Below are positions 9,754 through 22,530 of a stretch of DNA of 64,000 nt, one piece after another. The stretch spans positions 62,001 to 126,000 of the forward strand of contig JALMLS010000013.1 in NCBI GenBank assembly GCA_038496445.1, written 5' to 3'. A program made the translations under genes and the position numbers. The notes beneath the pieces were generated by a model that saw only the letters and a program-made list of their open reading frames with translations, did no database searches and was not told where the DNA came from. Source of the DNA: Trichosphaerium sp. ATCC 40318. Lineage: Eukaryota > Discosea > Flabellinia > Trichosidae. The stretch's first letter is position 1, and every line of letters starts with the position of its first letter.

Positions 9754-12700
9754 TTATTCGCTTTGTGGAGATTCCATTGCTTTTATCTTTATCAAATACT
9801 TGATGTAGCGATGTAGTAAAGCCTCGTCAGCTTTATAACACACGACATTAAGTTTTTTAAGTGATGAAACACAATAGTAATCGCTAACTCTTGATGAACA
9901 AGGGAATTCGCCTCCTGCAATACTAGATGATTGTGAGGGAGAGTATTGAGTCAATGAAGATGGTGCACTTGAAATGAGACTATACATGTTTAAGACGAAA
10001 GTTTTAAAAAAGGACAGTGTTGTCATCTCCGTCATAGTGTTGGTTTTTTTTGCTGGTCAAAAAAAAAAAATAAGGTGCTTTACATCCTTGATACTTTTCA
10101 AAAGCCCAAGTATATGTTAGGGACGTTGCAAGGGTTATGAGATAGAAGAAAAATAAATCGTACAAATTATGGAGTGGAAAGAGAGCGCAGGAAGGATCTT
10201 CATAGACTTCACTCAGCCAATTTCTGTAATGCTTGAAATTCTCTAGGTTATATCCAAAAGAAACTAAGCTCTTTGTGACCATATCAAATGAGATAGGATC
10301 TGAGTTTACATGATAAGCTCTACCTCTAGAACTCTTCTGTTCACTAAACGAAACAAAACTATTAGATAGTTGTTCTTTGCATTCGATTACTCGCTTTCAA
10401 ATTAGTACCTTAATAAAACTATTGCTTTGCTTACATAATCTACTGGTGTATATTCTACTTTTGAGTAAGTACATGTTGGATACATACCTAGGCAGGTGTT
10501 AATCAAAACAGGAAAAAATCGAGTATTGTATTATCAAAACAAAAAACTTAAACTGTTTACCCAGCTGAACGATTGTAACAAGAGTTCGGTTGATAAAGTC
10601 CTCTTGCTTTAAGTGACCTGTAACGCTATGACCTAAGAAGAAGGAAAAATTAAAGTCTGAACATACAAGTGATGAAAGTTTTAGCAAACACACCACTTAT
10701 CGATCCAGGTCTAAATACTGTGAGTTCCAAGTCATCATTCTTTTGAGCATCCCAACATAGCTTTTCAGCCATATACTTAGAGTGAGCGTATTCTTTTCTT
10801 ATAGGCGGAGCTGTATCCTCAAGTCTATCAATAGACTTAGCATTCAAAGAAAAATGTCACCTTCGTCTGTACAAAAAAAAAAACCAAACAAAAGAACACG
10901 TGCTTTCTGTTTTCAGAGATGTGGACGCCAAGCTTTTTGTTTTGCCAGACAGATAGCGTTGATACAAAATTGAACGCCACGTTTTTTCCCTTTAATGCCA
11001 TTTCTATCAATGTAGCAGTACCACCAACGTTGACAGGTTCTAAAGCAGAATACGGTAGTAACTACAATTAAACTTTGTTAAAAAAAAGCTACTGCATAGA
11101 GTCAATGATTTCTGGAATTCATCGACTCCTATATATTTTATGGACCTACCCAGTTTACAATAGCTCCATTGTGGTATATTGCGTCAATATTTTGAGAGAC
11201 AGTCTTAAAATCTACAGTAAAAGTCAAGGGTGTTTAATCATAGTTAGATAAGAAAAAAGTGAGATACCTTCTTCGTGGATCCCAAGCTTAGGTAATCCCA
11301 AATCACCTTAAATATGATTAGTTATTATGTTATATATTTTGCAATATTACCAAGCAATATTGTTATGCGTTTGTCTACATCAATGTTTGGTAAGCCAACA
11401 GTCTTTAAGATTTTGTCAATATTCTTTCTTGCTGCTTTAGTATTTTTGCGTCTCATTAAGCATATCACATGGACGTCTGTCTTCAACAAATCGTGAAGTA
11501 TATACATTCCTAAGAATCCAGTACATCCAGTCAATAACGCAATCCGTTCCTTTTTAGAAAAGGTATCACTTGTGAACTGCTTTGACCTGACTTGTGCAAC
11601 AGAAGCACGTTTTCCCACTTTTTTCTTTTTTCTTCTTTTCTTCGTTTCATCTTTTTTCGTCTCGTCCATTTCTCCGACTCCTCGTCTCTTTGCTTCAACG
11701 ATATCAATGATATCTTGTAAGTTTGATGCTTCAAAAACCTTAAAATAGGATTATTTACTAAAAAGGTCACGTGACATGAACTTACGTCCTCAATAGGAAC
11801 ATCTACTCCAAGTGTGTCTTTGATCAAACTAGTAAAGCGAACAGCGCTCAAAGAATCTCCTCCTAGAATTACAATAAGCGCCCAAAGAAGTAGTATCTTT
11901 TAAATAAGTTCATTTTAACAAACTAGTGTAAAGCAAAGTTAGAGCCAGCACTCTCAGTGTGGCGGGTTGGTTTTTCTAGTTCGCTTAACTATTTCATTAA
12001 CTTGCGTTTCTTAGTCCAATGTGTTGCATTGTACGAACCTGATTGCATGAATCCTTCTGTTTCTTTCACGTTTGTTTGTAAAGCATCTTTAGCATTACTT
12101 AGAATGATCTCTTTTGTCACACTGTTCATGACATTATCGATATTCTTTGTTGATGTAATAGTCTTTGATTTATAAAGTCTCTTGATTTCCTTTTTATAAG
12201 CTTTTTCTAGTTCATGTCGGCATAGTTTATTAGTTGCTGTTACTTGTCCATTTTCAATTGTAAACGCATTTGGTGTCAATGAGATATTTTGAGGGATCTC
12301 ATAGGCTTTCAACTAAAAAAACTCAATTAGAAAGAAGATCTTGTAGAAAAAAAAGCGTTTCATTCTCTTTGTTTCTGAAGGTACACTAAAACTTTTTACA
12401 CAAAGCGCATTATGACCCTTACAATAAAGTATAACTTAACAAAATAAACATGGGTTACTTCAGTGCTTACTAATAACACCGAAACCAAGTAAAGGTAATT
12501 TCAAATTAAGTTTTAAATCAAATCTGCCTTCTTTCTTACCTTTTGTAGTGCTGCTTGTTTTATCATATTCTCCTGGATATGCGTTATTAGCTCACTGCTT
12601 TTATATATGTCTTCTTTTCCAGAAACCTACAAGTTAAATTACGGAGCAAATCCACAACGGACAGGATGGCCAGTCAAAAAAAAAAAAGAAAAACATGGAT

Positions 12701-15389
12701 TTACGTCAATGTTATTGACAGATGCCCATTGCTTAACAATCGCCATATTAGGGTGCACGATAGCAACCAATGATTCCTACACAAGGTAAATAGAATTACT
12801 TACACATTATGTCTTAGCACATTACCTGAAAACTATCTCCGAACACAAAAAGCTGACTTATGATATCGCTCTTCAAAAATGCGTTTTCAAGATACTCAGG
12901 GCTATTAAATCAGTGATTAACCAATAAAAAGCACACATTTTGATTAGAAAATAGTATATGTAAGAGCGCATAAGTTAATGTAAGGGAATCTCGAGTTCAA
13001 CCAAGAAAAACAAACAGGAAAAAAAGAGGAAAACGCAAAAAGACTTCTTCTAAAAAATAGGTTCCCTAATACATACCTAACATATTCTCCTTGAGCTAGC
13101 TTAAATATATGTTTCTTTCTTCCTATTATTATGACATTTCCTTCAGAATCTTTTGTACCAATATCTCTTCAAGTGAAAATGTTAATGATACAACAAAACA
13201 GTTTTTTGTAGTTCTTACCCAGTATGAAACCAACCGTCCTTAAAAGCATCGGCACTAAATATGTTAAAGACTTAATTGTTTGTATTGACACAGTATCATA
13301 CGTCTTCTTATCATCTTTATAGTATCCAAGAGCAACATTTTTACTAAGAACTGCTATTTCACCTCTCGGCGGATTATCTGTACTTACAAAAGAAATTAGC
13401 AAAACGAACAAACTTGGTTTCAGTTCGAGTTACTATGCCTTCTCACAAAAAACTCTTGTAATATTGAATGCCAACGCGTAACATGATACAATAAGAGAAG
13501 ATTTGAATGGAGTAGACTTAAAGAAAAAATACGTTTTTGTTCTAGCTTACTAATACTTACGTTTTGTACTCTGCCCAATCTACAAGCTTTACTCTTACGT
13601 CATGTGCTACTCTATAAAGAAAATTAGCATCGTTGATAATGGTAACTAATATCATACTTATTATTGGCTGTGATACCACTGCACTCTGTAGCGCCATATC
13701 CATCAGCAACATTACAACGAAAACATCTTTTTGTTTATTAGCTGATTGCCTTGGCTATATTTTTCTGATTACCTTCGAAGCCAGTGAAGTACTGAAGGCG
13801 ATGTAGGTGCTCCTCCTGTTGTCAAAAAATCTATTCTTGTACCCAAAACTGCAGAATACTGTCTAAGTAATGCCCTTTCAATCTTTTTTTCTTCAGAAGG
13901 TTTAACATCTTTCAGCTTCGCATTAAGTATAGTTTGAAAATCAGTGTAAAGCTTATTCCATATTCTAGGTACACCAGCTAAAGAAGTTGGATTAACAGCC
14001 CTAATATCATGCAAAAGGTTCGCAATATCCTAGAAGCACTGTTTAGCATGTGACACGTGATGCTTAAGATACAAAATAATTTACAACTTAAGTTGGCTTA
14101 CTCCTGAGTATGCTGCGAATCTGCCACCATTAATGAGTGTACCGAGGTCATTTCTATTAAATATATTAGAAAGTGTGTATGTGTATATTTACGGTTACTG
14201 CAAGCGGCCGTACATGCGTGAGGAATGAGCTAGCGGCTCATAACTTATTGATATTGAAAATAATTGATATTCCCATATTCTGCTGTTAAAACTTCTATTC
14301 GATATCATTACACCCTTTGGTTTTCCAGTAGATCCACTGGTGTAAGAAATTGCAAATAAGTCATCTGGTGAAAAGTCATCTACGCTTGGATCTACAGGAG
14401 GTAGCTTCTTGCCCTAAAATAAACAAAGACGTGTTAGAATAAGGTGAACAACAAAAAAAAGCCAAAAGTGTGCCATACCTTGTTTATGACCTTATCAAAC
14501 GTTGTCAATGTAATACCTTGCGGACATTGCACAGTAGGTTTTGTATTATCCATACACACAATGTATTCCAGATCAGGACAGTCTTTTGTACATGTAATAA
14601 ACTAGCTTATAAAGTTAGACTTTTCTTATTTTTTTCTGAAATTATCTAACCTTATCCAAGAGCTCTCCAGAGCATACTACGCATTTTATCTCTGCGTGAT
14701 TTATGATATAAGTTAGATTATCTTGTTCGAAAGTATAATGTATTGGCACAGTCATATAATGAGCAAGAATATTACCATAATCGCTCAGAAACCTATTTTT
14801 GACAAATGAGGAAAAACTGTTTCTTCAAGCAATGATAAAAAACGAGTTTCTTACCATTCCAGGCGATTACGACCGCTTACACCTATTCTAGCTCCCTTGG
14901 TGGCGTTAATTATATACGTTACAGGGTAAAACAAGTATTTCGTACCTTTTTAAAACCCGTTAACGCTGTAATGCCAGTTGCGAACTGCATTATTTTTTTT
15001 TCGATATCGGAGAACGTCAGCCAAGTGCATTCGCTTTTTTGAAGCGATTTATTGTATTTCAGCACACCAATTGCCGGTCTATCTGTAAAATACTGAAACG
15101 AACTCCTTTTAGGCTGTTAGGGCGCGTAATAGTAATATCTATTAAAAGTGTTGTACATTATTGATGAACAAACTGTTTTCCCTCTACTTGGTCGTTTTAC
15201 AATAGCCTTGCACTTGAAGAAGCGGTGGCCCTTTCTATTCTTCTTTTGTTTGTAGCATTGTTCGCAAAGGTCGTAATCTTGATCATAATCTGTGTGTTGT
15301 ATTGAACCTGGCTCTAAGGGTTCATCACATGCGTTACAAACCCATTGAACCACTGACACGCCAAAAAAGTTACTAGTACGTAAAACCAT
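9754..15389 (-). CDS. ZZ-finger / acyl-CoA synthetase-like adenylation / carrier / thioester reductase fusion
   Basis: A many-exon gene read leftwards from ATG 15389 to TAA 9754. Order of domains: a ZZ-type zinc finger (15150-15390; WVCNACDEPLEPGS, then a CEQCY pair); an adenylation domain of the long-chain acyl-CoA synthetase type (YFTDRPAIGVL near 15090, SGSTGKPKGVM near 14320, GYGATE near 13690, IFKLAQGEYV near 13100); a phosphopantetheine carrier site (GGDSLSAVRF near 11850); and a thioester reductase (LLTGCTGFLGMYIL near 11520, YAHSKYMAEK near 10770). Family logic: a carboxylic acid is adenylated, moved to the carrier and reduced to an aldehyde or alcohol with NAD(P)H. The ZZ exon joins the adenylation exon in phase through a GTTTGT donor and a TTTCAG acceptor; this junction is my inference. 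The gene is head-to-head with the one at 15544, with 154 bases between starts. Confidence 0.8.
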
Positions 15390-15543
15390 GAAGTGCCGTT
15401 ACAAATAGCAAGCCACAATCAAATCAACGTATTTTTGGGCGTTAGAGCAACAAAGACTTAAGTGGCATATTTTCACGTGAAGAACAAATGTCAGCTTTTT
15501 TCTTTTTTTATTTCGAGCTTAAACAGCGTGAAGCGCGTTAATT

Positions 15544-17326
15544 ATGTACAACCATGGGAACCCAGGGTTATTTGATGACCTTCTAGTAGAAAAGCACCGT
15601 ATGCTGCCTAAAACCATTAAATCCTTTCCTTTCGCGTCTAAAACTCTTTTAGAAACGGAAACTACAGCCAAAGCGAAATATGGATTTAATTACATTCCAG
15701 GCACTACAATAGCTGCTGGATATGGTCCCTACAAAAACGTCAGTCCATTAATAAACGCTTATTAGTACTAACAGAACTTTTAGGTGGCGCTAAACTTAGG
15801 AATGCAAGGACATAGCAATTACATGGGCTTAGTACAGTATGGCAACTATTTTAGCTCAAGGGGGTTGTTGTTGTCGTGTTTGAGTCGTATTTCGGTGGTA
15901 ACAGCGAGTAAAGCAGGTTTGAAAGAGTTACTGGCAAAGGCTCATTATAAAGGTACTAAAAACGCGGTTTGTAGCTTTAACAGCGAAAAAGGAAGGTATT
16001 ACACAGCATCTATGGATTTTTGGCTGGGAGGTCATGATAAGGGACAACGTGTTAGAGGATTGAATATTTCTTATACACAGAGTGTTGCAAAGAACACAGC
16101 AGGCAAGAAAATAACAACTTGTAAAATAGTTTTTTGTTGATGTGTCACGAAATGTCAACCTCTTTAGTTTATAGTTGGTATTACGGTTGGAAATGTATTG
16201 GATTTTAATGCTCATTACGTTGCTTCAGATTTTTGGCCTACAGTACGGCTGGTACGAGCCTATTTTTACCTTTTTTTTTGGTTTTTTTTCCAAAACAAAA
16301 AGTTTGTTATGTAGTACTGACGTTAACATTTGTTCTAGGCTGCACGTACTTTTTTTGATAACAGTTACGTATAAATAAGTATACTCTTTTTCTATTTCGA
16401 AAAACACCTTTTTTTCGTGAGCTCTGTGAGTTCAGCTTTTTTTATAATGTATTATTTTTTTTTCTTTTAGCTCTAAAGTACATACTAGATGTATTCGCTG
16501 CAAACGTTTTTGTTAGTACTAAAGCGCCAAACTTTCCGTTACTGTGCCAAACAGCAATGGTAGATCTAATGTATAGTCGATATCTTATTAACACCAAAAG
16601 AACAAAACTGAAATTAATCTCAAAAATGGGTCATCGCTCAGAGCCTACTGTAGCTTTTGGTGTGATGTATGAAGATAAGGATCCAGAAATACAAGCAAAG
16701 GTAATCACATTACAAACGCTTTAAAACGTAGCATGTCACATTAAGTTTAGGCATTAATTTTTTTTTTTCAGGTTATTTTGAAAAAAGTCAAGAAATCGCC
16801 TTTGGTAATTGGTAATATATTGTGGCAACTACCTTGGTGTCCTCAATTTTCTATTCGTTCAGAAATAGGAGTAATACTACAACATAATTTCCCAACACAG
16901 TACGTCATACCACAAACAAGCTGAAACAAAAACCTGAAAATGTTTTGACTTTTTTTTACAAACACTCACAACACAGCAAAAATTAATGATAAGATTATTT
17001 GTTGTGTGTCAATTCTAGATAACTGTAGTCGTTTTTTTTGTGAAATAGGAGTGGATTCAATTTTCTTCTTATTATTTTCTTATTTTTGGAACAGCTTTCG
17101 TTAGTCCTGTTTGTTGGCCATGCTTGGTTATATTAATTATACAAATAGATTTACAATTGGTGTTCTATACTACCCTGATGCTAATGACGTATCTTACGTC
17201 AATTATGAACGTCATAACAATGATAATCCTGAAGGATTTGAACATGGTGACAATGATGATGATAAAAATCAACAACGTGGAACGTATTTTGAATCTGTTT
17301 ATTGTAAGAACGTGTTCTTGAAATAG
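15544..17326 (+). CDS. Beta-barrel-like protein, possibly mitochondrial outer membrane
   Basis: Several exons can be chained from ATG 15544. The first ends YGPYKN and joins VALNLGMQGHSNYMGLVQYG in phase across a 46-base intron. Later exons include GRYYTASMDFWLGG, RGLNISYTQSV, VGITVGNVLDFNAHYVAS, KLISKMGHRSEPTVAFGVMY and a C-terminal GYINYTNRFTIGVLYY followed by an Asp/Asn-rich tail. Alternating polar and hydrophobic strands, with aromatic residues and glycines at turns, fit a beta-barrel such as Tom40, VDAC or Mdm10. The YTAS...G...Y.QSV order is weakly Tom40-like. Family membership is not settled, and the last two splice junctions are uncertain. Confidence 0.45.
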
Positions 17327-17665
17327 AACTAAAACACACAAAAAAAAGAAATGAAAATAAACTTAACTTGTGGGGTTCATTTCTAGAGACGACCTTTTTG
17401 AAGGTCGAGTTGTTCTCTCAATCCAAAAGGAGCCTTGGTTAGCGAGAACCACAGGACTTTCCACGGTGTTAAAGGACACTAACAATACTAAGTATTCTTA
17501 GCCCTTTGTTCCTTGTATGTAAAAACGTTTCCGCAATCCTACGATAGCCCCACCCAACCAATAAACTTAACATTTTTGTATTAGAAATATTAGCTGATGT
17601 TTACTTTCTAATTACAAAGCGCAAAATGATATTCTTACGAAGTAGAAAGGATCTCTTTATTTAAA
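17327..17665. other. Convergent intergenic region
   Basis: Lies between two converging genes. No gene seen. A short inverted motif GACGACCTTTTTGAAGGTCG at about 17388-17407 could be a small hairpin. Confidence 0.4.
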
Positions 17666-19313
17666 CTAAACAACAATTTCACCAGCAGGTCTAATCCAAA
17701 ATATTTCAGTAGTCTTAGTACCACCCAAAAATCCATGAGGGAAAGGTAACTTATAATCAACAACCTTAGCCAAACGATCCATGTGATCTATAAGAAGTCC
17801 AATGTAAGTCTCAATAAAACAGATGAAGTTACCTTGAGTTAGTCTGAATTTGCTCTCCAAAGCACCAATGTTATCTTTCAAATGACGAAGTTTCGAAATA
17901 CCAATAAGAGCGGAAGTGACACCACGTTGTTGGAGTGCCCAGTTCAATGAAACTTGAGATTGACTGCATCCAAGTTCTTTTGAAATTTTTGCAAGTTCTT
18001 CAGCAATATCGTAGTCTTTTTCACTCATCTGAACAACCCTGTGGCCTTCGCCAGCCTTTTTATTCATGTGTAAGCACAAAAACATGACAAAGAAAACGCT
18101 TTCTTCTTGTCCACGTAGAAATCTTCCCGTGTACTTGCCACTGCCAAGAACGCCCCATGGAACGCCACCAAGACCCAATTGGTTAGCCATTGGAAGGATA
18201 TCGGCTTCAAAGTCTCTATCACCCACGTTATAACGTCCTTGATAGCCAATGAATTTACTAGTTCAAAGTCAAGTTGAAATAAGCAAACTTAAGTACATAC
18301 GTCCAACCTCGTAGTTGAGCGACTGCCTGAGCATACGATACAACCCACGCTGGTGCATCAGATACTGCAATGTATCGTACTTTACCTGAACGAACCTACA
18401 CGGAACTAGTTAAACTAAACGTTCACCACAAGTTATCTTGTCGAGCTTTGTTTAATCTGCCAAAAAGAAAACCAAAATATTTTCGAATGAAATAATTGTT
18501 TACCAAATCATCCAATCCACGCATGACTTCCTCTATTGGCGAGGTATAGTCCCAGAAATGTACATAAAAAAGATCCTAAAAAGACCTATTACCACCACGT
18601 GATACCCTCTATAAAAATTATACAATGTAAGTTGTTTTAAGCCTTTTCAACGATAAGTCTACAGAATACATCATATTCTTTCTCCCATTCCCAGCATGAT
18701 TAACATTTACTTTGAGTCCGAAATTAAGCCCAGTAAACTTTGTGGCAATGACAAGCTACAAGAGAGTAAATCACGTGACTCTTTGACATGGAAAACAAGA
18801 CAAAACAACTCATACCTCTTCGCGGTTTCCTGCTTCTTCCATAAACTCACCCAGCCATTCTTCGGATTGTCCGTTTTGGTAGTTAACAGCAGTATCAAAG
18901 AAGTTACCACCTTGAGAAATAAAGTGGTTGAACACCTTCTTTGCTTCTTCTTTCTCCATGTGTATGCCTTGATAGAAAGTTAAATAGCTATTACAGTTCA
19001 CGTGATATTTTTTAACTAGCGCTAGTTCGGACTCTAATTACAACGAAAGAGTGGGCTTCAGTCAAGTAACAAAACTTGATTCTGGTGAAGAACAACGGAT
19101 AACAGTTACCAAACAACACAAAAAAACGGACCCATAGGCTTCCAATTTTGTCCCCATGTCATTGTACCCAAACATAAAGGCGACACACGAAGTCCTAAAG
19201 CAAGTCATCAAAATACAAACCCTTTGTTTCTCCGCCTCACCTGAACTGCCAAGAAGCCTGTACTCATTGAGCCCACTTTTACGTTCCGGATGTTTAAGCA
19301 TTTCAGCTGCCAT
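17666..19313 (-). CDS. Aldo/keto reductase, K+-channel beta-subunit-like clade
   Basis: Read leftwards from ATG 19313 to TAA 17666 in about eight exons. The N-terminus splices to SSGLRVSPLCLGTMTWG, the classic AKR first-strand motif. It is followed by FFDTAVNYQNGQSEEWLG (catalytic Asp and Tyr), the IDLFYVHFWD histidine strand, VRYIAVSDAP and SLNWALQQRGVTSALIG near the NADPH-binding end. AKRs reduce aldehydes and ketones with NADPH in a TIM barrel; this subtype includes Kv-beta subunits and bacterial YghZ-like enzymes. The C-terminal exon is longer than usual and ends PAGEIVV. Length and motifs suggest an active soluble cytosolic enzyme. Confidence 0.85.
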
Positions 19314-19679
19314 GATGTGTTGCTTTGTGCAAAAAAGTTATTTGTAAAAAACAACATTTTAATCGGAAAGTGTTTCGGAAAATTAAATGCGAGCGGGATT
19401 TATGAAGAACCGATTTTCTTTGACATTGATGTAGGTTGCATGTTTAGGTAATCAGGATGATCAACAAATCATAAAAGGAAGAAGAAAGTGGCCTATCTGC
19501 TTTGACCACCAAATTCCAACATACCAACGATGGCCTCTAATACCAACATGAATTGTTTCCCACCTACACGAAATTGTTGAGTTGGAAGGAGATTTTTTTA
19601 AGTCAAGTGCAACCGCAGGAACATTAGACAATAGCGCTTATTTAAAGAAAACACGTGAATCTTGTGGGTGATGATAATT

Positions 19680-19895
19680 TTGGTAAAACTAGCAGATGAA
19701 TTTGGTTGCTCCATCTCAAGTTTCATGAACTGGGCACTCCAAAAATGTGGTGTTACTTCATTTATGCTTGCTACAGCCTTTTGACCATGTTCAGTTTATT
19801 ATTTTCCATTGTTTGATAGATGTAAAAGCAGCATTTCAAGCAAAAGAAATGGAACATTTTGATAAAAACTTGTTGGAACGTATGGAGAAATGTCA
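19680..19895 (+). pseudogene. Decayed aldo/keto reductase fragment
   Basis: The frame starting at 19680 reads LVKLADEFGCSISSFMNWAL then QKCGVTS, clearly related to the ELAKISKELGCSQSQ...NWALQQRGVTS region of the intact AKR next door, but on the opposite strand. The frame then breaks at a TGA. A second block near 19820-19895 (AFQAKEMEHFDKNLLERMEK) resembles the following AKR helix in another frame. No NADPH-binding or catalytic N-terminus is visible upstream. I read it as the remnant of a diverged AKR copy that faced the intact gene. Confidence 0.6.
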
Positions 19896-20355
19896 ACATA
19901 GTTTGGTGATTATGTGTTATTTATGGGTGGATACTGGAATGGCATCCCGTTCTACATCACGTGTTTGTCAAATGAATCAATTGTAAGCGCGTATTTCGTC
20001 CGCAATAATGAAAATAGTAATATTTCCTAAATGGTGTAAGGTCAAGCATCGTTTTCAAGGCACAATGAATGTAAATGTTTTTTTCCTGTTCTACCAAACA
20101 TACAACACTATATCACCTTTTCTACGGGCAAATAAGTATCTGAAGGCCTCCTATTAATACACAAACATGTCTTTTGTGAGTATGATACTAAACTCTAACA
20201 AAATGTCGTTGTTTTATTATGTGGCTGTGCTTAACATGCGTTAAAGGCCTTTGTAAACTAACCACAATAAATTAAATCTAACGACACAACAGTTTTTAAT
20301 GATTATTTGTGGTGACTGGGTCGACCAGTTAAAGGGATCGTTTGTCAACGTCATT
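19896..20355. other. No gene recognised
   Basis: AT-rich sequence downstream of the AKR remnant. Short frames have no motif. The frame at 20299-20511 mostly translates the hairpin described next. Confidence 0.4.
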
Positions 20356-20464
20356 CATCCGGCAGTTCCTCTGAAATTTTCAATACGTCAACATTGGGGC
20401 TGCGTTGTAAGGCTTCACGGTTTCAATGTTGACGTATTGAAAATCCTGGGGGAACTGCCGGATG
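20356..20464. repeat. Long hairpin (imperfect inverted repeat)
   Basis: Left arm 20356-20396 and right arm 20424-20464 pair over 14 bp (CATCCGGCAGTTCC with GGAACTGCCGGATG), then a symmetric 6x6 internal loop, then 21 bp (20376-20396 with 20424-20444), closed by a 27-base loop. This is the size and shape of a small-RNA precursor hairpin, but could equally be a decayed mobile-element stem. No transcript signal is visible. Confidence 0.8.
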
Positions 20465-20599
20465 ACTGGGTATTGCCGCTGTCATGTCTGCAGCGAGGTA
20501 GTGATAGTTAACAAGTCTACCTACCTTCTCATGTGATGCTCAGCTGAATTAGGTGAAACTCCAATTCAGACGTGAGGCGTTGTTGACAAACGACTACTG

Positions 20600-21213
20600 G
20601 TCTTTCTTTTTTATGGAAAGTTCTTGCCAATGACGGTTATAACAATTTTTAAACAGCCCAAACCCTCGCAATCCGCTCTTGTATATCTCCAACAGCTGTA
20701 GCACCAACCGCAATACAGTGCCACACGTCCAATAACATTACCGCCTATGACAATACCTTCAGCAGTGTCACCAACACGTGTCCTTTCAACTGTAGGGCCA
20801 ACAACACCTACCATGACACTTTCAACCACAACAAACCTCTGGAATTGACAGTCAAGTTAGTATTGTTGCTATGACACCTGATAACGCGTATATGCCTAAA
20901 CGAACAAAAATAACATAAACCAATTTCTCAGTTGCCTCATACCAAAATTTCGTACACCTTTTGAAATGTAACCTTGTTTACAAGCTAGATTGCACAGAAA
21001 ATAGAGTTAACAACCAAACAATAATACTGCATGCTAAGTAAGAAAAGTTCCAAACAGTACTCTCGTACATTGTACAACCGGTTTTTACTTGCAACAAAGC
21101 AGTAGGAACTACTTACCTCTGAGGACTCGCAATGGTTCCACAGTTTTGATGCCTTCAACATTATGTACAAGCTCTGGTAATCTGACGTTTGTAAAGACAT
21201 CGCCAGACATGCT
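20600..21213 (-). CDS. Possible small multi-exon gene, unsupported product
   Basis: Read leftwards, an ATG at 21213 begins MSGDVFTNVRLPELVHNVEG, followed by a good GTAAGT donor. Short exons then read ACKQGYISKGVRNFG and, near 20830, a Val/Gly-rich stretch VESVMVGVVGPTVERTRVGD. The phases of the later junctions do not settle, and no family is recognised. It may be a real small membrane protein or a decayed gene. Confidence 0.25.
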
Positions 21214-22530
21214 GCAAAGGAAACACGCCTTAACAAAGAATGGTTTAAAAGGTTTACAAAAAACAGCACGTGATGCCTTCCAATATCAACAAAACATCAC
21301 TACACGCAAAATACGTTAGGCCTTGTGACCTTGCATAAAAATGGATGTTGGCTTGTTTGATTTGTTCACTGAATGTGAGGAACGCTTTATGCTTTTAAAT
21401 CTCGGACCGTTTCCGGACCGAAAACTGATATCTTAGGTCCGGTATCAGATTGGTGTTCGCTACCTCTACAATAAACTGATTCAAACAAAAAGACTGACTC
21501 TGATCATTTTTTGCAACTTGCAATTTATGTGTAAAGTGTTAGTGATTGAAATAAAAAAAGAGCTATGAGAACTTCCGAAGACATGTAGTCAAAAATAACG
21601 GTCTGGATACAATGTATTCATTAGTGAGATGATATATGATAGGACATATGAAGGCGAAATTCAAGTTGACATTACTTTTCAGAACAGAATCCTGTACAAT
21701 ACACTCTACAGCATTGCTGCCACATGTGAATACTATTTTACCCCAGTTCTCCTGGTGGTACTTGACAATCTTTTCCCACAACTCGACATTTCTCGCGGTG
21801 ATTATCATATATTATGAGCTACTAACCGAATCAGAACTTTTTCTCTTTGAGCACTAGATTTGTAAATCCTGTTTTTGGGATACACCACTTTTCACGAAAA
21901 ATAATAGATCCAAGGGTGTTTTGACAACATTGATTCGTTATAGGTACTAAAAGAGCGGTAGTGAATAGTACTAGTGATAAAGTTTGTCTGCTGAATGTTT
22001 GCGAAAGAGAAGTTTTAGATTGTGATTTCTCTTTAACTAAAACTGTAGCGCTCTGTATGGAGCGTTACAAAAACATGTTTCGTCAGTTAAAGCTCTCTAT
22101 TAAAACCATTTTGATATTCCGTAATAAAACTTAAAAAAAGTGACACCAACAAACTCCTTGGGACTTTCCGTCATGTTTATCACTGGCTTGGTTGAGAAAA
22201 TAAGCAGGCAGTTTTAGAGCTTGAAACAAACATTATTCGGTGATAACACATAAAAGGGTGACCACAACAAACTCTTCGTGCGAATCACGTGACAGAACAC
22301 ATTTTTGGAGAGGTTTATATGGTGTGAATAACTCTTCATACGCTCGAGAATTTACGTGTAAGCTGTTAATGTTACCTTTTAAAAAGATCTTTTTGAAATA
22401 GACATTAATCGTTGATCAAGAGGTAAAAAAACGTGGGCACTGGCTAGCGAAATAGGAAGTTCTCGCTATTTTCAAGTAAATCACATAGTTGTCTGCATTT
22501 TTAAAGGCAACAACTTTCAGCATACAAACA
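21214..22530. other. Intergenic stretch, no gene recognised
   Basis: About 1.3 kb of AT-rich DNA upstream of the mucin-like gene. Frames at 21563-21857 on both strands have no recognisable content. CACGTG sites occur near 21267 and 22286. Confidence 0.5.
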
